Assembly (NCBI RefSeq): GCF_039542055.1
Contig: NZ_BAABHK010000011.1
Span: forward strand, 1 to 64,000
Source: Actinoallomurus vinaceus
Lineage (GTDB): Bacteria > Actinomycetota > Actinomycetes > Streptosporangiales > Streptosporangiaceae
Length of the DNA stretch: 64,000 nt
Direction of reading: 5' to 3'
Of the stretch, positions 7,001 through 15,103 are shown piece by piece. Position 1 is the stretch's first letter. Every line of letters starts with the position of its first letter. The notes below the pieces were generated by a model. The model did no database searches. It saw nothing but the letters and a program-made list of their open reading frames with translations, and was not told the DNA's origin. The position numbers and the translations under genes were made by a program.

Positions 7001-8938
7001 ATGAATTCCCTGAACATCGGGGTGCTCGCGCATGTTGACGCGGGCAAGACGACGCTCACCGAGCGGCTGCTGTTCCACGCGGGCGTCATAGCCGAGCTCG
7101 GCAGCGTCGATCGGGGTACGACCCAGACGGACTCCCTGGAGCTGGAGCGGCGACGCGGGATCACCATCCGGTCCGCGGTGGTCTCGTTCACCATCGACGA
7201 CCTGAAGGTCAACCTGATCGACACGCCCGGCCACTCCGACTTCATCTCTGAGGTCGAGCGCGCGGTACGGGTCCTGGACGGCGCGGTGCTGGTCGTCTCG
7301 GCGGTGGAGGGCGTCCAGGTCCAGACGAGGGTCCTCATGCGCGTGCTGACCAGGCTGCGCATCCCCACGCTGATCTTCGTCAACAAGATCGACCGGATGG
7401 GGGCGCGCCATGACGACCTGCTGCGGGACATCGCCCGCAGGCTCGCCCCCGGCGCGGTCGCGATGGGCACGGTCACCGGCCTGGGCACGTGGGACGCCGC
7501 GACCCGGCCGTACGCCCTCGACGATCTGCGGCACCTCGACCGGGTGACGGAGGTGCTGGCCGACAACGACGACTCGTTCCTGGCGGAGTACGTTCGCGCC
7601 GACGGCCGGGTCGACGCGGAGGACTGCCGGCGACGGCTCACCGAGCAGACCGGCCGGGCGGTCGCGCACCCGGTGTTCTTCGGTTCGGCCGTGACCGGCG
7701 TGGGCGTGGCCGACCTCGTCCGCGGCGTCCGCGAACTCCTCCCGCCGTCCGGTGAGAGCCGCGACGACGACCTCTCCGGCACGGTGTTCACGATCGAGCG
7801 TGACGCCTCAGGCCGGAAGGCCGCGTACGCGCGGCTGCACTCCGGGACCGTCGCCGTACGGGAGCATCTCACCCTCTACCGGCGCGCGGGTGGCGAGCGC
7901 ACCGCCTGGCAGGAACACCGTGGGAAGGTCACCGCGCTCCAGGTCTTCGAGCGGGGCGGCGCGGCACCGGCTCTCCAGGCGGGGGCGGGCGACATCGTGA
8001 AGCTCTGGGGGCTGAAGGACGTCCGGATCGGCGACCGGCTCGGCGAGCCCGGCGACGGGCCGGACGAACCCCACTTCGCGCCCCCGACCCTGGAGACCGT
8101 CGTACGGAGCGTGCGCCCGGCCGACGCTCCGCGGCTCCACGGCGCCCTGCTGAGGCTGGCCGAGCAGGACCCGCTGATCAATGTCCGTGTCGGCGACGAG
8201 ATCTCCGTGCTGTTGTACGGCGAGGTGCAGAAAGAGGTGCTCCAGACCCGGCTGGAGGAGGAGGCGGGCATCGCCGTCACCTTCGACGCGACCCGGACCG
8301 TCCACATCGAGCGGCCCGCCGGCGTCGGCGCGGCGTTCCACGAGATCGACCGGCACGGCGACCATGAGGTGTGTGCGACCGCCGGGTTCCGCATCGAGCC
8401 CGCCGAGGCGGGGACCGGCGTACGGTACGGGCTGGCGGTCGAGCCGGGGTCGCTGCCCGCCGCGTTCCACGCGGCCATCGAGGACAGCGTGCGGTCCGCC
8501 CTCCGCCGCGGACCGTACGGCTGGGAGGTCACGGACTGCGTCGTCACCCTGACGCACTCGGGCTATGAGAGTCCGGTCACGACCGCCGGTGACTTCCGGA
8601 CGCTGACGCCCCGGCTGCTGGAGCGGGCGCTGCGCCGCGCCGGGACCCACGTGTACGAACCGGTGGGCCGCTTCGAACTGGAGGTCCCGGCCGATGTCGT
8701 CAGCGGGGTCCTGGGCACGCTCACCGAGGCCGGCGGGACCCCCGACGACATGGCCGTACGGCGCGACACCGCGTACGTGACCGGCGTGATCCCGCTCGGG
8801 CGGGTGCACGAGTTCGGACGGCGGCTGCCGGGCCAGACCCGCGGGGAAGGGATGTTCCTGACGGAGTTCGCCGGCCACCGCCGCGTCGAGGGGACCCCGC
8901 CACGCCGACCGTGTCCCCGCCCGGACCGGTCCGGGTGA
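7001..8938 (+). CDS. Tet(M)/OtrA-type ribosomal protection GTPase (EF-G-like)
   Basis: The 645-residue protein has the layout and length of tetracycline ribosomal protection proteins. The P-loop A-H-V-D-A-G-K-T-T is at residues 9-17, followed by R-R-G-I-T-I in switch I, D-T-P-G-H and N-K-I-D. In domain IV, near residue 523, Y-E-S-P-V-T-T-A-G-D-F-R matches the Tet(M) loop that displaces tetracycline from the 30S A-site. ATG 7001 is chosen because it gives M-N-S-L-N-I-G-V-L-A-H-V-D, the usual family start, with GAGGA upstream. In actinomycetes such genes may give intrinsic tetracycline resistance or a general A-site rescue role. Whether it confers resistance cannot be read from sequence. Confidence 0.9.
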   Translation: MNSLNIGVLAHVDAGKTTLTERLLFHAGVIAELGSVDRGTTQTDSLELERRRGITIRSAVVSFTIDDLKVNLIDTPGHSDFISEVERAVRVLDGAVLVVSAVEGVQVQTRVLMRVLTRLRIPTLIFVNKIDRMGARHDDLLRDIARRLAPGAVAMGTVTGLGTWDAATRPYALDDLRHLDRVTEVLADNDDSFLAEYVRADGRVDAEDCRRRLTEQTGRAVAHPVFFGSAVTGVGVADLVRGVRELLPPSGESRDDDLSGTVFTIERDASGRKAAYARLHSGTVAVREHLTLYRRAGGERTAWQEHRGKVTALQVFERGGAAPALQAGAGDIVKLWGLKDVRIGDRLGEPGDGPDEPHFAPPTLETVVRSVRPADAPRLHGALLRLAEQDPLINVRVGDEISVLLYGEVQKEVLQTRLEEEAGIAVTFDATRTVHIERPAGVGAAFHEIDRHGDHEVCATAGFRIEPAEAGTGVRYGLAVEPGSLPAAFHAAIEDSVRSALRRGPYGWEVTDCVVTLTHSGYESPVTTAGDFRTLTPRLLERALRRAGTHVYEPVGRFELEVPADVVSGVLGTLTEAGGTPDDMAVRRDTAYVTGVIPLGRVHEFGRRLPGQTRGEGMFLTEFAGHRRVEGTPPRRPCPRPDRSG

Positions 8939-9004
8939 GGACGCCGCGCGGTCACCGGATCCGGCCGCTCGAGAAGAGATACGCCCGCCGCCGGGCGGGC
9001 CATC

Positions 9005-9420
9005 GTCATCGGGTGATCGCAGGTCCGGCGAGNNNNNNNNNNNNNNNNNNNNNNNNNNNNNNNNNNNNNNNNNNNNNNNNNNNNNNNNNNNNNNNNNNNN
9101 NNNNNNNNNNNNNNNNNNNNNNNNNNNNNNAGGATCGGTCGGCTGTCGTCATCGGGTGATCGCAGGTCCGGCGAGGATCGGTCGGCTGTCGTCATCGGGT
9201 GATCGCAGGTCCGGCGAGGATCGGTCGGCTGTCGTCATCGGGTGATCGCAGGTCCGGCGAGGATCGGTCGGCTGTCGTCATCGGGTGATCGCAGGTCCGG
9301 CGGCGACCGGTCGGCTGTCGTCATCGGGCGATCGCAGATCCGGCGACGACCGGTCGGTCGTCGTCGCGGGGTGATCGGCCGGCGGGGCCGGTCGGGGTCG
9401 TCACCGGGTGATCGGTCGGC
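9005..9420. repeat. 43-bp tandem repeat array containing an assembly gap
   Basis: A 43-base unit beginning GTCATCGGGTGATCGCAGGT recurs at 9148, 9191, 9234, 9277 and 9320, with one copy at 9005 before the N-run and decaying copies to about 9420. The last, diverged copy overlaps the stop codon of the minus-strand gene ending at 9401. The unit lacks CRISPR-like spacer variation. The array occupies the gap between convergent genes; bases 8939-9004 hold nothing else I recognise. Confidence 0.9.
9033..9130. other. Assembly gap (98 N)
   Basis: The run of N lies inside the 43-bp repeat array. Removing it leaves the flanking copies about 45 bases apart, close to one unit, so the gap is probably a placeholder and the true copy number is unknown. 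Confidence 0.95.
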
Positions 9421-10018
9421 GGGTTCGCGCGCGTTTGAGTTCGAAGAAGCCGTCCGTGCCCGCCACCAGAAGCACGCCGTCCCAGAGTCGGCCGGCCGCC
9501 TCGCCACGGGGAATGGGGCTGACGACCGGGCCGAAGAACGCGATCCGCTCGCCGTCCGGCCCGGGGATGTGGATCGCCGGGGTGCCCAGGTCCTCCCCGA
9601 CCGGGTCCAGACCCGCGTGCTGGCTCTCCCGGAGGGCCTCGTCGTGGTCGGTCACGTCGGCCGCGTCGGCGAGCTCGGCCGGCAGCCCTACCTCGGCCAG
9701 CGCGTCGAGATACAGGGCCCGCCCGATGGGCGCCTTGTCGTGGTGGATCCGGGTGCCGAGCGCCGTGTAGAGGTCGCGCAGCACCTCGTTGCCGTACTTC
9801 CGTTCGGCCGCGATGGCGACGCGCACGGGTCCCCGCGCGTCGCGCAGCCACTCGACGTACCACTCTTCCAAGCCCGTACGGCCGTCGTTCAGCATCGCCA
9901 GGCTCATGACGTGGAAGCGCACCTGGACGTCGCGCACCTTCTCCACCTCGAGAAGCCAGCGGGAGGCGATCCACGCCCACGGACATTTGGGGTCGAACCA
10001 CATGTCAGCACTGATCAC
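9401..10018 (-). CDS. DsbA-fold reductase of the mycothiol-dependent nitroreductase (Rv2466c) family
   Basis: The 205-residue protein aligns closely with Mycobacterium Rv2466c: M-W-F-D-P-K-C-P-W-A-W at the N-terminus, F-H-V-M-S-L-A-M-L-N, a central helical insert, G-T-P-A-I-H, F-F-G-P-V-V-S and F-F-E-L-K-R at the end. Rv2466c is a thioredoxin-fold, mycothiol-linked reductase with a CPWC active site; here the motif is CPWA, keeping only the nucleophilic Cys, which suggests a monothiol mechanism. The stop codon lies in the edge of the 43-bp repeat array. A palindrome upstream (10034-10066) may be its operator. Confidence 0.88.
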   Translation of the reverse strand: MISADMWFDPKCPWAWIASRWLLEVEKVRDVQVRFHVMSLAMLNDGRTGLEEWYVEWLRDARGPVRVAIAAERKYGNEVLRDLYTALGTRIHHDKAPIGRALYLDALAEVGLPAELADAADVTDHDEALRESQHAGLDPVGEDLGTPAIHIPGPDGERIAFFGPVVSPIPRGEAAGRLWDGVLLVAGTDGFFELKRARTRRPITR

Positions 10019-10033
10019 GCGGTCAGATTAGGG

Positions 10034-10066
10034 AGCACAATGGTCGGGCGTAAGGACCAATGTGCT
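10034..10066. promoter_or_regulatory. 33-bp inverted repeat in the divergent promoter region
   Basis: AGCACAATGGTC (10034-10045) is mirrored by GACCAATGTGCT (10055-10066) with one mismatch and a 9-base spacer. It lies 16 bases upstream of the Rv2466c-like start. A second short palindrome, ATTGGGCCAAT (10075-10085), is adjacent. The regulator is not identifiable here. Confidence 0.55.
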
Positions 10067-10204
10067 ACATACTGATTGGGCCAATGGCCTGAGGACCGGC
10101 CGGGTCGGGGAAGGCGGATCGACCGGTGGATCGGCCGGCTTCGTAGGATGACCGAGGACCTGCTGCGCTCGCGGGAGGTGCCCGACGACCTTCCGGGGAG
10201 CCCG

Positions 10205-11737
10205 ATGGGAAACGAGCCGATGCGGCCTGACGTGACGGTCGTCGAGGTGCCGCAGTGGCAGGGATCGTCCTCGGCGACCGCCCACCGCCTCCGTGCCGGA
10301 GCCCGCCTCCTCGGCGACCTCATACCCGCCGCCGACCGGGTGTGCGTCGCCGTCGCGAGCGACGACGGCGGCCGGGCGCTGGCCGCCAACGCCCGGCGGA
10401 CGCGCGCCGCGTTGGAGCGTGCCGACGGCCGGTTCACCATCACGCTCGGCGGCGACTGCGGCGTTGAACTCGAGCCGATCGCCGCCGCGGCGCGCCGGCA
10501 CGGCGACCGGCTCGCCGTCGTGTGGTTCGACGCGCACGGCGACCTCAACACACCGGAGTCCTCGCCGTCCGGCGCCTTCCACGGCATGGTGCTGCGCACG
10601 CTGCTCGGCGAGGGACCCGCGGAACTGGTGCCCGACCGGCCCCTGAAACCCCGCCAGATCGTGCTCGCCGGGGTCCGGGACCTCGACCCGGCCGAGCGCG
10701 ACTACGCGGTCGCCGCCGGGATCCCGACCGTCGATGACCCGGACGCCCTCATCGAGGCGGTCGGTGACGCGTCCGCCGTGTACGTCCACCTCGACCTCGA
10801 CGTCCTCGACCCGGAGGTGTTCCGCTCCGTCGGCGTGCCCACCCCACGGGGGCTGACCCCGGACCGGCTGCTCGCGATGGTGACCGCGCTCGCACGGCGC
10901 TTCGAGGTGGCCGGCCTCGGCATCACTGAGTACGAGCCCGCACGACCCGAGGACCAGGACCTCCTCACCGGCCTGATCCGTCCCATCGTGGACGCCTGCC
11001 GCTCGTCGGTCGCCGCGGTCGTCGAACCCCGGGCCCGCGCCGCCTGGCCGGCGGAGTTCACCGAAGAACACGGGGGCTGGCTGCTCCGGCACACCCCGGA
11101 CGTACGACGCCGTCGCTCGAACTCCGCGGTGCCGCCTCCGCCGGGCGGCGAGACGACGATCGATGACGTCGAGAGGTTCTACCGCGACCGCGACCGGCCG
11201 GTCATCGTCCAGGTCCCCGACAGCCACGGCGACCTCGACGCGCTCTTGGACCGCCGGGGCTACCGCCGGGAGGCGCCGACGGCGGTACTGACCGCCTTCA
11301 CCGGGGAGGTCGTCGCGGCCACGGCGAGCGCGGATACGCCGTCCGTCGAACTCGACGAGGACCTGACGCGCCCGCTGCGGGCCTTCGCCGAGTTGGACGA
11401 CCACGCCGACACGGCCACGATCGGGGAGAAGGTGATCGCCCGGATCACGCGGCCCGCGGGGTTTGCGAGCGTGACGCGGAACGGCCGTGCCGTCGGAATG
11501 GGGCTGTTCGTCGCCGACGCGGGATGGGCGGGCACCTTCTGCATGGCCACCCATCCCGACGTTCGGCGGCAGGGCGTCGGCACCGCCGTCCTCGGCGCCG
11601 GCGCACGATGGGCCGCCCGCCAGGGCGCGGACCGGCTCTACCTCCAGGTCGAGACGGACAACGACGCCGCCTGGCGGCTCTACCGAAACGTCGGCTTCAC
11701 CCCGTCGTACGCCTACCACTACCGGATCGCGCCCTGA
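10205..11737 (+). CDS. Arginase-family domain fused to a GNAT acetyltransferase
   Basis: Residues about 10-275 form an arginase/agmatinase-type metallohydrolase domain: G-G-D-C near residue 82 (usually G-G-D-H), W-F-D-A-H-G-D near 108 and H-L-D-L-D-V-L-D near 196, the Mn-binding motifs. The His-to-Cys change removes a standard metal ligand. Residues about 290-510 are a GNAT domain ending with A-T-H-P-D-V-R-R-Q-G-V-G, the acetyl-CoA pyrophosphate loop, and a V-E-T-D-N-D-A-A-W-R-L-Y helix. The frame is continuous, so this is a true fusion. The start is ATG 10205 with GGGGAG upstream; ATG 10148 is an alternative. It may hydrolyse a guanidino or ureido compound and acetylate an amine (inference). 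Confidence 0.85.
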   Translation: MGNEPMRPDVTVVEVPQWQGSSSATAHRLRAGARLLGDLIPAADRVCVAVASDDGGRALAANARRTRAALERADGRFTITLGGDCGVELEPIAAAARRHGDRLAVVWFDAHGDLNTPESSPSGAFHGMVLRTLLGEGPAELVPDRPLKPRQIVLAGVRDLDPAERDYAVAAGIPTVDDPDALIEAVGDASAVYVHLDLDVLDPEVFRSVGVPTPRGLTPDRLLAMVTALARRFEVAGLGITEYEPARPEDQDLLTGLIRPIVDACRSSVAAVVEPRARAAWPAEFTEEHGGWLLRHTPDVRRRRSNSAVPPPPGGETTIDDVERFYRDRDRPVIVQVPDSHGDLDALLDRRGYRREAPTAVLTAFTGEVVAATASADTPSVELDEDLTRPLRAFAELDDHADTATIGEKVIARITRPAGFASVTRNGRAVGMGLFVADAGWAGTFCMATHPDVRRQGVGTAVLGAGARWAARQGADRLYLQVETDNDAAWRLYRNVGFTPSYAYHYRIAP

Positions 11738-12173
11738 CCGGCGCGGCCAGGCGATAGGTGCGGCCCGGGCCGCACGGTCGGGCCGCAGGAGGCGGGCCAG
11801 CCGGGCCCGCGTTCCGGGTTACTTGGCACGAGCAGGGGCGGACCGCCCCGTGATGCCACGAGGAAACAGCGGCGGCCTGCCCTCGGCGCGACGAGAGCAG
11901 GGCTGAACGCCCCACGATGCCACGAGGGAGCGGCGGGCCAGCCGGGCCCGCGCTCCGGGTCACTCGGCAGGAGCAGCGGCAGACCGCCCCGTGATGCCAC
12001 GAGGAAGCAGCAGCGGACCGCCCCGTGATGCCACGAGGAAGCAGCGGCGGACTGCTCCCCGGCGCGACGAGAGAGCGGCGGTGGACTGCTCCCTGATGCG
12101 ACGAGAGAGCAGGGCTGAACGCCCGGGACGGCAAGGGAGCAGCAGATGCGGCCGGGGCGGGTCGCCCCGGATG
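11738..12173. repeat. Degenerate 34-36 bp tandem repeats between convergent genes
   Basis: GATGCCACGAGG-like cores recur at about 11852, 11915, 11992 and 12026, then as GCGACGAGAG variants at about 12063 and 12099; the later copies are 34-36 bases apart. A longer block (GGCCAGCCGGGCCCGCG...) appears twice, about 139 bases apart, near 11797 and 11936. No protein-like frame, promoter or RNA was seen in this 436-base gap. Confidence 0.75.
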
Positions 12174-13112
12174 TCAGCGGCCGGCGCGGTCGGGCGAGCC
12201 CGACTCCACCCAGCGGTAGACCGACTCGACGCCCTCGGCGACCGTCGTGCGCGGCGTCCAGCCGAGGTCCCGCGCGGCGGCGTCGATCGCCAGCGCGCTG
12301 CGCTGCAGCTCACCGGGGCGCGCCGGCGCGAACTCCGGGTCCAGGTCACGACCGGCCGCCTGGCCGAGCAGGTCGATCAGCTCCCGGACGCTCGTCTCGC
12401 GACCGGTCCCGATGTTCCAGACGCCGGGCCGGTCGGTCTGGGCGGCGGCCAGGAAGGCCCTCGCGACGTCCTTGACGTACACGTAGTCGCGGGTCTGGTG
12501 GCCGTCGCCGAACACCGTCGGCCGCTCCTCCCGGACGGCGCGCCCGCAGAAGATGCCGACCACGCCCGCCTCGCCGGCGGGGTCCTGGCGCGGGCCGTAG
12601 ACGTTGGCGAGCCGGAGCGCGGCGTGCCGCGTGCCGTAAAGCCGGTTGTACAGGCCGAGGTACTGCTCGGCGCAGTACTTCGCCGTGCCGTACGGCGCCT
12701 CCGGCCCAGGCAGCACGTCCTCGGGCGTCGGTATCGGCGCGTCCACCCCGTAGATCGCGCCTCCGGTGCTGGCGAACAGCACCCGGGCCCCGACCGCGCG
12801 GGCGGCCTCCAGCACGTTGACCGTGCCGACGACGTTGACGACCGCGTCGTCGGCCGGGGCGTCCACCGACACCCGCACGTCGATCTGTGCGGCGAGATGA
12901 CAGATCAGCTCCGGCCGTACGCGCTCGACGATCGAGCGCAGCGCGGCCGCGTCCGTGATGCTCGCCTTGTGGACGACGACGGAGGGGTCGAGGCGCCCCG
13001 GTCGGCCACGGGACAGGTCGTCGAGCACCGTGACCTCGTCACCGTTGTCGAGGAAGACGTCCGTCAGATGAGAGCCGATGAAGCCGGCGCCGCCGGTCAC
13101 GAGGATGCGCAT
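12174..13112 (-). CDS. NAD-dependent epimerase/dehydratase (UDP-glucose 4-epimerase-like)
   Basis: This 312-residue protein is an extended short-chain dehydrogenase. The NAD-binding motif T-G-G-A-G-F-I-G is at residues 7-14, D-D-L-S-R-G binds the cofactor ribose, S-T-G-G-A-I-Y-G carries the catalytic Ser, and Y-G-T-A-K holds the Tyr and Lys. R-P-T-V-F-G-D-G-H-Q-T-R-D-Y-V-Y-V is typical of GalE and dTDP-glucose dehydratase relatives. It probably interconverts nucleotide sugars for cell-wall or surface glycan synthesis. Start is ATG 13112. It stands alone, so the sugar cannot be specified. Confidence 0.88.
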   Translation of the reverse strand: MRILVTGGAGFIGSHLTDVFLDNGDEVTVLDDLSRGRPGRLDPSVVVHKASITDAAALRSIVERVRPELICHLAAQIDVRVSVDAPADDAVVNVVGTVNVLEAARAVGARVLFASTGGAIYGVDAPIPTPEDVLPGPEAPYGTAKYCAEQYLGLYNRLYGTRHAALRLANVYGPRQDPAGEAGVVGIFCGRAVREERPTVFGDGHQTRDYVYVKDVARAFLAAAQTDRPGVWNIGTGRETSVRELIDLLGQAAGRDLDPEFAPARPGELQRSALAIDAAARDLGWTPRTTVAEGVESVYRWVESGSPDRAGR

Positions 13113-13326
13113 GTTCGGCAAGCGTAGGCGATCCGCGCGCCGCCCCGGCATCGCCCGACGGCGAATGTGGAAAAGCGATTCCCACACCGACCGGTGGCGA
13201 TCCCTACGCGCCGCCCCGGCGTCGACCCGCAGGCGGCTGGGGTACCGATCCTCGGCGACCCGCGCGTCGGCTTGGCATTGAGCGGTGGCGTGGCGCGGGT
13301 CGCTGGGGCACGGTGTCGGCTCCTGG

Positions 13327-13692
13327 TCAGGCGGCGGGCACCTTGTCGAGGAAGCCATGGACGTTCTGGATCCGGCCGTCTTCGGCGAGGACCACCACGT
13401 CGAACCCGATGACGATCGCCTCGGCGTCGGCCGGGCCGAGCTCCCAGGTGAACCGAGCCAGGTTGTGGTGGGCGTCGACAACCGGGCCGGGCCGGAAGAC
13501 GAAGTCGGGGAACTGGGCCTGCACGGCGCCGATGACCGCGTCGATGGCGTCGTGCCCGGCCACGTCGGCCAGCGGGTCCAGGTAGGTGCCGTCCTCGGTC
13601 CACAGCGCCTCGATCGCGGCGCGGCGGGCGGCGGGGTCCTTCTCGTTCCAGGCGTCGATGTAGCGGCTGACCAGCTCGTTGATGTCGCTCAT
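13327..13692 (-). CDS. SnoaL-like / NTF2-fold protein
   Basis: The 121-residue protein shows the standard SnoaL pattern: R-Y-I-D-A-W-N-E-K-D at the start, W-T-E-D-G-T-Y-L-D-P-L, G-H-D-A-I-D, and F-T-W-E-L-G-P in the central sheet. ATG 13692 is preceded by AAGGAGGAACGCC, an excellent ribosome-binding site. It has no clear partners (epimerase 3', secreted protein 5'). The exact ligand or reaction is unknown. Confidence 0.85.
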   Translation of the reverse strand: MSDINELVSRYIDAWNEKDPAARRAAIEALWTEDGTYLDPLADVAGHDAIDAVIGAVQAQFPDFVFRPGPVVDAHHNLARFTWELGPADAEAIVIGFDVVVLAEDGRIQNVHGFLDKVPAA

Positions 13693-13884
13693 GGCGTTCC
13701 TCCTTGAGATCCGATGCCTCAAAGATGCCGAAGCGCGAGCGGAAGATCGATTACGTGGGAGGTAACGGCCCCGACTCGGTGCGGCAGCGCGCCGGGGGCG
13801 GTCCGTTGTTCCCCGAGGGCCCGGACACCGGGGAGCGGAACCCTCAGGGAACACGGCGCCGGTCGATCAGATCCGCGACGGGGA

Positions 13885-14343
13885 CTACTTGCAGATGGTC
13901 ACCGCGCTGTACCAGTTGCCGCCGGCCTTGCCGGGCGTGGCGTCCCAGACGCCCTGCGCCTCCCAGCCCTTCGGGCACTTGACCACCTTGGACGTGGCGG
14001 TCTTTCCGTGCGCGAGGGTCGACGTCTTCTTGTTCCAGTAGAAGTGCCATCCGCCCTTGGGGTCCCTGAGATAGGCGCCCATCAGGCCGTGGATTGTGCT
14101 CTTGGAAAGGTTCTTGGCCAGGCCCTGGAATTTCCAGCCCTTGGAGTTCCACTGCTTGCTGCATACCTGGGGCTTCGTGTGTTCGCAGTGGTTGAAGCCG
14201 GCCACTGCGGTCCCCACGGGAGCCGACTTCGCCGCCACCGAAGCGCCAGCCGACGTCCCACTCGCCATCGCGGCCGGGGCGGCAAGTCCCGTAATGGAGG
14301 CGATCGCTCCGGCGGTAACGGCAACGCGGATAACTGCTTTCAA
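13885..14343 (-). CDS. Small secreted protein of unknown function
   Basis: A TTG start at 14343, twelve bases after AAGGGA, gives a compact signal peptide (K-A-V-I-R-V-A-V-T-A-G-A-I-A-S-I-T-G-L) ending around A-M-A-S. An upstream ATG (14400) is possible but would add 19 polar residues and lacks a ribosome-binding site. The mature part of about 125 residues has four Cys (H-C-E-H, Q-V-C-S, K-C-P-K, T-I-C-K) that could form two disulfides, and is rich in Trp, Gly and Lys. No family is recognised. It resembles the secreted protein at 41260 in size and style but not in clear sequence. Confidence 0.7.
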   Translation of the reverse strand: MKAVIRVAVTAGAIASITGLAAPAAMASGTSAGASVAAKSAPVGTAVAGFNHCEHTKPQVCSKQWNSKGWKFQGLAKNLSKSTIHGLMGAYLRDPKGGWHFYWNKKTSTLAHGKTATSKVVKCPKGWEAQGVWDATPGKAGGNWYSAVTICK

Positions 14344-14469
14344 CTTCGTCTCGTTTCCCTTGGAGTGTATGGCCCGACCAAACGTAGTGATATAGGCCAT
14401 CAGCCGAATAGGGTTCGAAGTCCTGAATCCGCAGTGCGTCAGTAGTCCTCAAGGCCTAATCTCGCGGTG

Positions 14470-15027
14470 TCACAGGTCCATGACGGCGAGGACGAAGTGC
14501 ACGTCCTCGTTCCCCTCATTCGCGTAGGAGTGCGGCCGGTCGCCGTGGAAGACGGCCGCGTCGCCCGCGCCGATCTCCGTACGGCTGTCGCCGACGGTGA
14601 GGCTCAGGCGTCCGGAGTCCACGGTGACGATCTCCCGGGTTCCGGGAGTGTGCGGCTCGCTGTCGCGGCACTCGCCCGGGCGCAGGACCCAGCGCCACAG
14701 CTCGACGGACGGGCGGGGATCGCTCCCGGCCAGGAGCGTGCCGGTGCCGCCGGACGCTCCCTGCCACAGGACGACGTGACGGTCGGCGGGGAAGAACTGG
14801 ATCGGCTGCTCCTCCTCCACCTGCACGAGCCGGGTGAGGGGCACTCCGAGGGCCTCCGAGACGCGGATGAGCGTGCCGAGGTTGGGGTTGCCCCGGGCCT
14901 GTTCGAGGGCGACCAGGACGCCCTTGCTGACTCCTGCCCGCGCGGCGAGCTGGTCCAGGCTCCAACCGTGGGCCGCGCGCAGGGAGCGTACGGTGCGGGC
15001 GACCGCGTCGCCGACCTTGTCCGTCAC
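14470..15027 (-). CDS. XRE-family regulator with C-terminal cupin sensor
   Basis: Residues about 6-65 are a helix-turn-helix (L-R-A-A-H-G-W-S-L-D-Q-L-A-A-R-A-G-V-S) and residues about 105-180 a cupin barrel (L-W-R-W-V-L-R-P-G-E, R-E-I-V-T-V-D-S-G-R-L, A-G-D-A-A-V-F-H-G-D-R-P-H). This HTH-cupin architecture is a one-component metabolite sensor. GTG 15027 is preferred because AGGG is well spaced; GTG 15036 is possible. It is divergent from the B3/B4-DMT pair, as is usual for this family, so it probably controls that pair (inference). Confidence 0.88.
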   Translation of the reverse strand: MTDKVGDAVARTVRSLRAAHGWSLDQLAARAGVSKGVLVALEQARGNPNLGTLIRVSEALGVPLTRLVQVEEEQPIQFFPADRHVVLWQGASGGTGTLLAGSDPRPSVELWRWVLRPGECRDSEPHTPGTREIVTVDSGRLSLTVGDSRTEIGAGDAAVFHGDRPHSYANEGNEDVHFVLAVMDL

Positions 15028-15103
15028 GCAGGACACCCTAGATGGTCATTTCATTGCACCGGACGGTATGCTGAACCGACCGACGATTCGAAGGGGAGAG
15101 TCC

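Noticed and set aside
9005..9420. CRISPR-like array
   Set aside because: The 43-bp units are contiguous and carry no variable spacers; no cas genes are nearby.
10028..11719. 563-codon minus-strand frame
   Set aside because: Antisense shadow of the arginase-GNAT gene, whose active-site motifs are unambiguous on the plus strand.
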